This document shows, in pieces, positions 5,199-13,116 of a stretch of 27,137 bases of DNA. The DNA is from a virus. Where the stretch lies: the IMG/VR virus record IMGVR_UViG_3300030118_004349, positions 1 to 27,137 of that record; one strand, written 5' to 3'. Position 1 is the first letter of the stretch, and each line of letters begins with the position of its first letter. The translations under genes and the position numbers were made by a program. The notes beneath the pieces are model-generated. The model saw only the letters and a program-made list of their open reading frames with translations. It did not search any database and was not told the DNA's origin.

Positions 5199-7904
5199 CT
5201 AGTTACAAATTACAGTGGGGTCGTTGAAACTCATCTTATTACCGGAAGGTCCAAAGGCATTACTTAGAGCGTCGGGACCAACACCTACAACTTCCCATTG
5301 AACGGAAGGGTAAAGAAGCGAAGCAGCCGCATTAAAATACTGAGGTTTAGCAAAGTTAGCTGCGGTTGGATCAACTCCGTTATTAGCTAATAGGTTAAAG
5401 TAAGCTTCTCTAATGCCAGAGGCTCTTGAAAAAGACTCACCGGCACTCTCAGCGGCATTAGTTACGAATGAGCCCCCCACTTTAAGCTGCATCTGTGGTT
5501 GAGCAAATCCAGCAAACTTCTCTGGATTGTCTCTGTCTGCCCACGGGAACAAGTCGTTTACTGAAGTGCCCGTTTGAGAGGTTCCCACGTTACTACCAGC
5601 CCATGCCACACAAATTACAAAGTAGTCCTTATGTTTTTGAACCCAAACATTGGAAGAATTTCTGAATCCAGATTCGTTCTCAGAAGATTTCTTACCCTCC
5701 GACAGTGGAGTGCAATTTAACAGATTAACCTTTACGTGATAATCTTTTACCCAAGGAGTATTCTCAAGATTTAGATTAATTCTTTTAGATACGAAATTAA
5801 TTTGTGCATATCTAGAGTTTAAGGAAGCCAGGGTTAACTGGTTCATATCAGCCAGTTCAGGGGTGGGGTTGCCTTCTGCCACTATTGGGAAATCAGATTC
5901 AGGACCACCCCATTGATACATCGCAAACCTATTTGTGGATGCTGCTGCTATCTCAGCTACAGTGGTAACTGCTCCACCGCCCGGCTGACTTATCCAAGGA
6001 GGTAAGAATTTACCCAGGTTGTTAGCGGTGGTGTGTTCTACGAGCCATGGGGCTGCTATGTTAATGTGATCACATATTTTGTTCCCTGTAAACTGACCAC
6101 GCTTATACCAATTAGCTTTATCCCAGTTTGGGAGGTAGGGAATGGACCCGTTAGGGTAGCCAAACTCACTCTCTATTAAATCAGCTAATTGATTTAAAGG
6201 CACAGTTAGGAGTCCACCTCCGGCATTAGCTTTAGCTAAACGCATCAATGCGCCCTCAGGACCGTAGAAACCTCCTAAAACATTCCCGGTAGCTATGGTT
6301 CTAGAGCCAGTATTGCTGCCTCCTCCTCCCCCACCAAGCGAGGTCGGAGGAGTTGTAGTGGTTGTGGTCGTGCCACCTGTAGTAACTGTTGTTGTTATGC
6401 TAGACTCTATGGTGGTTATCCTATCGCTAAGAGATTTAAATACTCTTTTATCAGCGGCATCAACATAAGCCTCAGTAACTACTGGATTTGCGATTGATAC
6501 TTGAGGAGTAGCGGCAGCTATTCCCGCACGCTCATTGTATGTTAATTCTGTTGTCCTAAAGAAAGGTCTTATATCTATGATGTCTTCATTGGATATAATA
6601 TTGGTTATCGGACCCCCTCCAGCAGCACTCCTAACTCTAATGTAAGCAACAGGGAATATTGACTGACCTATCAATGCAAGGGAGGTAGACTCCAAGTTTT
6701 CAGACAACACAGGAGCTAAATTCATCAAATCATCAGGGGAAGGGAAAGAGCCTCTGATTCTACCTCCAGAAACAGTAAACCCGTTATTACCGCTAATATC
6801 CCCAGGGTGACTTAGCATTACCGGAATACCATCTAAGCTTTGAAGATTAATTCTATCATCAGCTTCAGAGCCAGTAGTTCCTGCCTCTCTAGAAAGCCCT
6901 ATGCCTGCTCCTTTAAGTATTCCCAGTGTGGGAGTAGTTATAGTTGTGGGATTGCCGTTAGCATCAAACTTAGAAATAGTAGTGGATTCCGCATCCACAG
7001 GCTTACTATACACAAACAGTAAGTCCAATCTCTGAGTGCAATTAAGATTTGTTCTTAAACCATCAGAGTCAATATAGTAAAAGTCGTTTTCATCAAAGTC
7101 TGGTACAGTAACCTCCAACTCCTCTGCTACATCAACAACGGAAGTTCTTACCGCACCTCTCCATCTCTTTATGAAGTCGGATTCAACTCTGCCTTGCTCC
7201 GAGCCCGATTGAGGATTATTTGGGTCGTTTGTAAAAACATTTCTTAAAAGAGTTAAATTACGAGTTAGGTTTGGAGAAGCAGATTCAAACAAGGCTCCAA
7301 TAACATTAGGGTATAGAGGTCTTTCATTTGGATCAAAGTCAATGTCAAAAGCTCTGTAGTTGTTAGTAACAACATTCAGAAGATCTGGGCCTCCGTCAGT
7401 GCTCGTACCGTCTAGAGTGTCTATTGGGAAAACAAAAGCTCTCTCAGCTAAACCGTTCATATTTAAAGCGGCGCCGTTAATGCCCTGCTGAAAAATGTCT
7501 AAGACAGATGCCGCAACTGATCCATTAGCTGTATCAGTCTGGTAAGTGTTCATGACCGTAGGGTCGTCAAGCCCTCCTATTTGGGTAATAACCTGGAGTG
7601 GAGTTAGAGTATACGCATCATTAATTCTAGCAGTATATCTACCGGGCTTTACTCTAACTTTTCTGTCGCTCCCCGTAACAAAAGGTTTCAACTCCGAGAA
7701 TCCAGACCTATCTATCTCTAGATTTAGATTATCGGAGTCGGTGATAATACCATCAATTTGATCTCTTAAAAACTTTTGCGATTCCTCTAACTGCTTAAGA
7801 GGAATATTATCAATCTCAAAGTAGTAAGGATCGTTCGCTTTAAAAACCCTAATAGGGTCTATAAACGTAAAAGGCGAATCGTAGTATCTAATTTTATCAG
7901 CCAT
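5199..7904 (-). CDS. Tail-fibre/adhesin-type structural protein with Thr/Gly linker (901 residues)
   Basis: This is a two-part protein. Residues about 27-42 (PYYFEIDNIPLKQLEE) match a motif near the N-terminus of the upstream beta-helix protein, which suggests a common attachment element. The region up to about 500 ends in DIIDIRPFFRTTE and YNERAGIAAATP, a pattern I associate with fibre/baseplate proteins of marine myoviruses (recollection, not a search). A low-complexity Thr then Gly linker follows at about 500-535. The C-terminal 365 residues form a separate domain with FGPSG near the end, possibly the distal receptor-facing part. ATG overlaps the upstream stop (TAATG at 7904), and TTAGGAAG lies upstream as a plausible ribosome site. 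I see no enzymatic motif. A fibre role is inferred from architecture and location. Confidence 0.85.
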   Translation of the reverse strand: MADKIRYYDSPFTFIDPIRVFKANDPYYFEIDNIPLKQLEESQKFLRDQIDGIITDSDNLNLEIDRSGFSELKPFVTGSDRKVRVKPGRYTARINDAYTLTPLQVITQIGGLDDPTVMNTYQTDTANGSVAASVLDIFQQGINGAALNMNGLAERAFVFPIDTLDGTSTDGGPDLLNVVTNNYRAFDIDFDPNERPLYPNVIGALFESASPNLTRNLTLLRNVFTNDPNNPQSGSEQGRVESDFIKRWRGAVRTSVVDVAEELEVTVPDFDENDFYYIDSDGLRTNLNCTQRLDLLFVYSKPVDAESTTISKFDANGNPTTITTPTLGILKGAGIGLSREAGTTGSEADDRINLQSLDGIPVMLSHPGDISGNNGFTVSGGRIRGSFPSPDDLMNLAPVLSENLESTSLALIGQSIFPVAYIRVRSAAGGGPITNIISNEDIIDIRPFFRTTELTYNERAGIAAATPQVSIANPVVTEAYVDAADKRVFKSLSDRITTIESSITTTVTTGGTTTTTTTPPTSLGGGGGGSNTGSRTIATGNVLGGFYGPEGALMRLAKANAGGGLLTVPLNQLADLIESEFGYPNGSIPYLPNWDKANWYKRGQFTGNKICDHINIAAPWLVEHTTANNLGKFLPPWISQPGGGAVTTVAEIAAASTNRFAMYQWGGPESDFPIVAEGNPTPELADMNQLTLASLNSRYAQINFVSKRINLNLENTPWVKDYHVKVNLLNCTPLSEGKKSSENESGFRNSSNVWVQKHKDYFVICVAWAGSNVGTSQTGTSVNDLFPWADRDNPEKFAGFAQPQMQLKVGGSFVTNAAESAGESFSRASGIREAYFNLLANNGVDPTAANFAKPQYFNAAASLLYPSVQWEVVGVGPDALSNAFGPSGNKMSFNDPTVICN

Positions 7905-10900
7905 TAGTTATTCTTCCTAAGATCAAAATTATTAACAGAGTTTAGACCCTTTGATTGGCCTGCATCATCCGAGTCTCCACCGAAACCCTTTATCGGGTAA
8001 TATCCCTCAACTACTTTTGCTAAAGTGGATTTACCAACCATGTTGTGTTTAGCATTGGCAAAAGTATTTAAAGCAGAATCATCTAAGAAAGCTTTAGTGG
8101 TTGTTGGGTTTACCATCATTGAGCTAACTTCATAGAAACCTATGGAAACAGTTTCAGCCCCGTCTCTTTTAAGCAACGAAGTGTATTGGGCGCTTGGCTC
8201 AAAGTCTTGACCAGAAACCGCGCTAAGATTGCCTAAGAAGGGATATCCCTGAGAGAATAACTGATAAGCCACACCGCTCAAGTTGCTGGTAGTGTAACCT
8301 GGAACGGTGCCCACCAAGAATTTGGATGCAGGATCCACTGAGAAAAAGAGTCTGAATGGTCCTATGTTTTCAGCGTCAGTCTTACCAAAGGGGAACTCAG
8401 TGCTGTCTGGCCTTGCTCCATAGTAATCTAATATCGACAAAGAGCTAGTGTCTGGCAACGTGGTTGGTGCGCCTGATATAATAGCCCCAGTATCGTAGTT
8501 ACCCCAAACGCCAGAGGGTCCAAAGTAATGAGACGAGGTGTCTCTCGGGTGGTTACCGCTTACAGATAGATACGAAGCCTCAAGAGTTGAGTCACCAGCT
8601 ATATTCCAAATGAAAAGTCTGGTACAGTTGGGTCCACCTAGAGGGTTAGATCCATCGATGTCATAGGCATAACCAGAGCTATGATATCCTTCATACCTAG
8701 CTGGGAAGTGTACATTATGAGCGTTGACTGTACTATTACCTAAAGCTCGTACACACATACCTCCGGTGGTGATTGTGTCGGCGTTGTTAGCCGCAGGTTT
8801 GAGGAATCTAAATCCTGCGGCTCCTGTATCAGTTTGAAAATTGTAGAGAGAATTGTTGTTAACAGGGGTATTCGCTATCACCGTACCAGTAACTGCATCA
8901 CCATTGGGGTAAAATTCAATAAACCCGGCGCTGGTGTAAGTTTTCAAATCTGAATCCTCGAAATCATAAGAAGCATCAACGGTGCTCGCATAAGCGCCAT
9001 TCCAGTAGCTTTGATAGTCTCCTAAGTTCTCCATTAAAATGTTGGAATTATTATCAGCAACTAGACAAGCTCGGGTGGAGTGTAACTCTACCATTGTATG
9101 GTTATCATTTTCCTCCAAAAGGAAAGAGGACACAAGCAAGTCACCCTTCTCATTTTGATGAGGAGTTATTCTAATATTAGAGTTATCTTCAGCATACGCA
9201 TCAACACCAAACTGAGCTATGACCGTGGGACCTTGAATGTTTAGGGTTGAGTTCTTATTAGCGTATAACCCTGCCATGTTAATTTGCTTGGTCCTAGTGT
9301 CGGGGCCAAAGATAGTGTTGGCAATACCTGTAATGCCTGAAGCATTACCGGACCCTCTAATTGTAACTTTTGAGTTATCAGTAGCTCTTATAACTCTGCC
9401 AAAAGTTGCAGCGGGCGTCGTAGGTTGAACTTGCTCCACAGCATAGACATGCACAAGATCCAAATCAGATCCATTGATGGCTTCAATAGTGGGCTTTAAC
9501 TGAGAGGTGTCACTGTCCTGAACTCCGTGAGTACCACTTAGAGATATCGCATTGTAAAGCTCAGGCATAGAGCTAGTCATAAGAGGCATTATCCTGGAGT
9601 TATTACTCTTTATGCCTTGTCCGTTAAAAATTAAAGACAATTGACCTTGCTGATACTCCTTAATTAAACTATCATTTCCTATGACTCCCCCATACAAATC
9701 TTTATTGTAAAGGAACTTAGATAGATTTAAATTAAGGCCTGTGGACTGGCTAAACCTAATTGCACACTTATCAATGTTTAACTCTGAATTTGAAGAATCA
9801 ATTCCGAAATAGTTACCATCCACTAAAAGCTTACCTGAATAATCTAGAACACTGTTCTCCATCTTTATACCGGCTTCAGTGTTAAGTTCACAGAACAAGC
9901 TTCCTGTGTCAGCTTCCTTGCCATCAGTAGTCTGCCCAGCTTGAGTGAAGTCATTTTGAGCAGTTCCTCCGGTCATCTTGGAATTTACTAAATGAATACC
10001 AATGTCGTTCCGCGAGAAGCAGGACAACTCTTCTCCCACGGGATTCGCCACGATCCCAGAAGCATTTGAATTTGCCTTTATAGTGGCGTTATAAGGTGCG
10101 TCATAAGCATCTTTATTGAATTGCAGAGATCTCTCATAAGCAGAATCAAAGTCAATAGTAGAGTTTAAAGCATAAATACCAGCACCATAAACATCTTGAA
10201 TACCATACGCTTTTTGTTTTACTGAGAAATCTTGGCCTTGCCTAGTTGAGGCAACTTCTTGGTAATTCCTATACGCCACCATGCCTCTAAGAATAGTAAC
10301 CTCTGAGTTGTCAGCATAAAGGCCAGCCTCGTTGCATCTAGCAATAGCGCATCTTTCTAGATTGACCGTAGAGTTCTTTACTTCTATACCTCTATCTGTT
10401 GCATGTTGACCGTCAACATTAAGATTTCTAAGGAATATGGGTCCTCTGCAATTATTGACCTTAACGTAATCTAGTTTGTTAAAATAGCATATACCCACAG
10501 CAGCATCTCTACGATTATTGGTTACAGCGGTGTTACCCCATTTAATCTCAGTGCCGTCAACCTCATTGATAGTGCTGGCGTCAAATGCACTGGGAACAAG
10601 ATCAAAAGCATCAAATCTAATATTAACGGAGCTAAACCCATCCTCAGTGTAGCCCGCTCTGGTAAAGGGATCAGCGGTGCTGCTCAAAGACGCTGTCATT
10701 CTAACATTACGAGAACCGTTAATCCTTCGAGTATACACATAAGGATTGGTAAACCTTTCATCCGTAAATCCACTGGCTTGAGTTCCTGAAGAGATAAATA
10801 TCTCATTACCTGACTCATCCTTAGTAAATAACCTGGATCTCCACGCGTCTGTAGCTAAAGAAGGCACTCCGCTTGCATTTCCGTCTGCGCCAATGGCAAG

Positions 10901-11422
10901 CGTTATGTTGACGGAGTCTCCCTTGGGTGTGTATCCTGAGGCTAAACCATAGTCGTTACCCTCACTAAAGAGCAGAGAGCCTTTATGAGTTCCACTGGCG
11001 TCATACCCTCCTTGGTAAGAACTGTTTCTATTGATTATCTCTAAAGAACCACTCGGCCCGAAAGATTTATTAGAAAGATCTAAACCCCCTAAATTGCCAA
11101 AGCTAGCTATCTCTATTAGTATAGGGTAGTTAATAACTTCAGGCAGAGCAGCGACGCAGGAGCTTAAAGTTGTAAAGTATAAAGGCTTACATGCGTCTGT
11201 AGCATCCGCTGACACAATAAATGAAAATCCAGTTAAAGCTGACGTGGGATGCCCAAGTTTTTCCCACAGAAGATGAGTTCTTTCATCCAAATCATGTAGG
11301 GGTAAATTGTCTTGCTCAAAATTATAGAAAGAACTAGCATCATGCTTAGTGACCTTATCGGTCCAGCAGACTAATAGTTCGTTAGAACCACCTGATACAT
11401 ATACGTCGCTTGGGTTAAACAT
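7904..11422 (-). CDS. Right-handed beta-helix tailspike-like protein (1172 residues)
   Basis: The protein carries about fourteen imperfect copies of a G-(I/L)-x-x-x-N-S-x-(V/I/L) unit between residues about 340 and 900, for example GIEVKNSTVNLE, GLYADNSEVTIL, GIYALNSTIDFD and GIKMENSVLDYS. This is the signature of a parallel beta-helix with an Asn ladder, as in pectate-lyase-like phage tailspikes and adhesins. The N-terminus carries FYNFEQDNLPLHDLDE (32-47), shared with the next gene product and probably an anchor. The C-terminal 270 residues are non-repetitive and may be the trimerisation or binding tip. I cannot identify catalytic acids, so polysaccharide depolymerase versus simple receptor binding is open. 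It starts 1 base after the stop of the 204-residue gene, with GGAT as a weak ribosome site, and overlaps the next gene by 1 base. Confidence 0.88.
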   Translation of the reverse strand: MFNPSDVYVSGGSNELLVCWTDKVTKHDASSFYNFEQDNLPLHDLDERTHLLWEKLGHPTSALTGFSFIVSADATDACKPLYFTTLSSCVAALPEVINYPILIEIASFGNLGGLDLSNKSFGPSGSLEIINRNSSYQGGYDASGTHKGSLLFSEGNDYGLASGYTPKGDSVNITLAIGADGNASGVPSLATDAWRSRLFTKDESGNEIFISSGTQASGFTDERFTNPYVYTRRINGSRNVRMTASLSSTADPFTRAGYTEDGFSSVNIRFDAFDLVPSAFDASTINEVDGTEIKWGNTAVTNNRRDAAVGICYFNKLDYVKVNNCRGPIFLRNLNVDGQHATDRGIEVKNSTVNLERCAIARCNEAGLYADNSEVTILRGMVAYRNYQEVASTRQGQDFSVKQKAYGIQDVYGAGIYALNSTIDFDSAYERSLQFNKDAYDAPYNATIKANSNASGIVANPVGEELSCFSRNDIGIHLVNSKMTGGTAQNDFTQAGQTTDGKEADTGSLFCELNTEAGIKMENSVLDYSGKLLVDGNYFGIDSSNSELNIDKCAIRFSQSTGLNLNLSKFLYNKDLYGGVIGNDSLIKEYQQGQLSLIFNGQGIKSNNSRIMPLMTSSMPELYNAISLSGTHGVQDSDTSQLKPTIEAINGSDLDLVHVYAVEQVQPTTPAATFGRVIRATDNSKVTIRGSGNASGITGIANTIFGPDTRTKQINMAGLYANKNSTLNIQGPTVIAQFGVDAYAEDNSNIRITPHQNEKGDLLVSSFLLEENDNHTMVELHSTRACLVADNNSNILMENLGDYQSYWNGAYASTVDASYDFEDSDLKTYTSAGFIEFYPNGDAVTGTVIANTPVNNNSLYNFQTDTGAAGFRFLKPAANNADTITTGGMCVRALGNSTVNAHNVHFPARYEGYHSSGYAYDIDGSNPLGGPNCTRLFIWNIAGDSTLEASYLSVSGNHPRDTSSHYFGPSGVWGNYDTGAIISGAPTTLPDTSSLSILDYYGARPDSTEFPFGKTDAENIGPFRLFFSVDPASKFLVGTVPGYTTSNLSGVAYQLFSQGYPFLGNLSAVSGQDFEPSAQYTSLLKRDGAETVSIGFYEVSSMMVNPTTTKAFLDDSALNTFANAKHNMVGKSTLAKVVEGYYPIKGFGGDSDDAGQSKGLNSVNNFDLRKNN

Positions 11423-11423
11423 T

Positions 11424-12038
11424 TTATCCGAATGATATTGTCCATCTAAACACTATAGCAAAATTGTTTGTTTTCCTAATATTACTAAAGTATCTGTAGG
11501 CTGCGAGAACTGAAGTCTCAGTAGCGTTTGCTTTTGGATTTTTTATAAACAATCCAATTTCATTTAAAGATGCCTCAGAGCCGTCTCTGGATAGGTTGTT
11601 ACAAGAGTTTTCGTCAATAAATATAGTATACCTAACGGTCCTATCGTCTACGCGAGTGACCTTTGTAAATGGTATTCTTGCAAAAATATTTGTAGTGGTG
11701 ATGGCGGTGTCGTTCTGCCATCTATGCCCGGAGACGGTTTCTAAACCGCTGTCTCCCGCCCCTGTATACTCAGCAGCAGATGATAAGGCTCCCGATACAT
11801 CCGTGGTTGAACTAACCTGAAGTATGGGATCTCCACTAACTCCCAGCTTAAACCTATCTATTTGATAATCCGTGATAACCTCAGAACCCGCTTTGCCATA
11901 AAGGTGACTAAGAGCCCAGCCAAATCCAGAGGTTATAACATTGTCTTCGTCGTAGAGTAGTTCCTCTTCTCCGTTAACAACCTTATGAATTGTAAGGTGA
12001 CCCTTCATATTAACTTGTTCTACGAATGAATTAAACAT
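11424..12038 (-). CDS. Virion structural protein, probable baseplate/fibre connector (204 residues)
   Basis: Recognisable features are the N-terminal MKGHLTIHK followed by DEDNVITSGFGWALSHL, the central TDYQIDRFKLGVSG, and the C-terminal SLNEIGLFIKNP then VLAAYRYFSNIRKTNNFAIVFRWTISF (split here). This resembles small virion proteins encoded next to wedge and fibre genes in marine myoviruses, and the NEIGLF...WTI end recurs in fibre/collar-type proteins (recollection). The start is ambiguous: Met at 12038 or Met at residue 11 (12008), which would begin exactly at the conserved MKGHL; neither has a clear ribosome site. It follows the 358-residue gene by 1 base and precedes the tailspike gene by 1 base, so an adaptor joining spike to baseplate is a reasonable inference. 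Confidence 0.82.
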   Translation of the reverse strand: MFNSFVEQVNMKGHLTIHKVVNGEEELLYDEDNVITSGFGWALSHLYGKAGSEVITDYQIDRFKLGVSGDPILQVSSTTDVSGALSSAAEYTGAGDSGLETVSGHRWQNDTAITTTNIFARIPFTKVTRVDDRTVRYTIFIDENSCNNLSRDGSEASLNEIGLFIKNPKANATETSVLAAYRYFSNIRKTNNFAIVFRWTISFG

Positions 12039-12039
12039 A

Positions 12040-13116
12040 TTATTTGAAGTTGAATTTTATAATAAATACAGGACCACCAAAGTCAAAAGCACTTCCTGAA
12101 TCAGCTAGGACAGACATGCCCGAATTAGAGGAATGGTCGTTGTGAGTCATTAAGTTGTCCCAAAAGCTAACTTTAGAGACTAGCTTATACTTTCTTAGAT
12201 TATCTAGGTTATCCCAACTAAAAGGCGGTGTTAATCCTTGCTTAAGAGTTTCCTTTATATCCAAGCACCACACACCTAGATGCTGAAATCCGCCGAACAT
12301 AGCTATACTGGCAGCATCTCCATCCTTTAAACGGACGGCTAGATTGGTAATCGCTCCTGAGGGCTGGTCTAAGGTGGTGCTAAATATCAATGCTCCGCCT
12401 GAGAAGGCACTGCCTCTGGTGGCGGTTCCAGCCGCACTTAAGGCTTCACCTATCCCTGAAATTTCATTTACATGTAGGAAACCATCTTTATCCATTATTG
12501 CGTCAGAGTTAAAGACTCCGCTTAACTGACCAGATGTTGCTAGCTTCAAAGATCCATCTGTTCTTATGTCAGAAACGCTAGAGGATAAATCTCCCGAAAG
12601 TATAAAGTAATCAAAGTTTTGATAGCCGCTAGGAGGGAATCCACCCACTACGTTCCACGAAGAGCTAAGAGATGATGCCGTAGCTACATTTAGGTAATGA
12701 CCTACATCAGGGATGGCACTAGGGAAGGCTGAAGCTGTGGTGGGCTCAGTAGATGCTAATTCTAATCTTTGATGATTAGGTGCGGGGTAAAGAGGGACAG
12801 AATTATAACTGGCTGAAAATTCAAGGTAAGTTGAACTTATGTCGTAAGAAGATGCGAATGTTGAATTGTCAGTGAAGTTTCTCACTACAACCAAATTATT
12901 GTTAAACCCGCTTACATTATCGCCTTCAGTATCAAGCTGTTGGTTTATAACAGTATGAGCATGACGAGTGTAACCCTCAGCATCCTTACCAAAAGTGACC
13001 GCATGAAAAGTATAGTTTGAAGCATCGAGAATAGCACTGGCCGAAGCTATACCAGCGAATGAAGGATTCGCGGTAAGGATGTCAGTTAGTAGTTCTCCGA
13101 AACCTTGAGTATACAT
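12040..13116 (-). CDS. Unknown virion protein, probably baseplate/fibre-associated (358 residues)
   Basis: I do not recognise a family. The protein is rich in Ser, Ala and Gly and short in Lys, Arg and Cys (one Cys, in GVWCLDIKETL), with alternating hydrophobic/polar stretches typical of beta-rich virion proteins. The N-terminus (MYTQGFGELLTDIL) has no signal peptide, and the C-terminus ends in FGGPVFIIKFNFK, like a terminal beta-strand. Its start overlaps the stop of the 1359-residue wedge gene as TAATG at 13116, and the next gene follows after 1 base, so it is made with wedge and spike proteins. It occupies roughly the place of T4 gp8-gp10 genes, but I see no convincing similarity to those. 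Confidence 0.78.
   Translation of the reverse strand: MYTQGFGELLTDILTANPSFAGIASASAILDASNYTFHAVTFGKDAEGYTRHAHTVINQQLDTEGDNVSGFNNNLVVVRNFTDNSTFASSYDISSTYLEFSASYNSVPLYPAPNHQRLELASTEPTTASAFPSAIPDVGHYLNVATASSLSSSWNVVGGFPPSGYQNFDYFILSGDLSSSVSDIRTDGSLKLATSGQLSGVFNSDAIMDKDGFLHVNEISGIGEALSAAGTATRGSAFSGGALIFSTTLDQPSGAITNLAVRLKDGDAASIAMFGGFQHLGVWCLDIKETLKQGLTPPFSWDNLDNLRKYKLVSKVSFWDNLMTHNDHSSNSGMSVLADSGSAFDFGGPVFIIKFNFK

Noticed and set aside
6300-6400. Thr/Gly-rich low-complexity stretch considered as a tandem DNA repeat
   Set aside because: The DNA is not a clean repeat (mixed codons). It is better explained as a flexible linker within the fibre protein.
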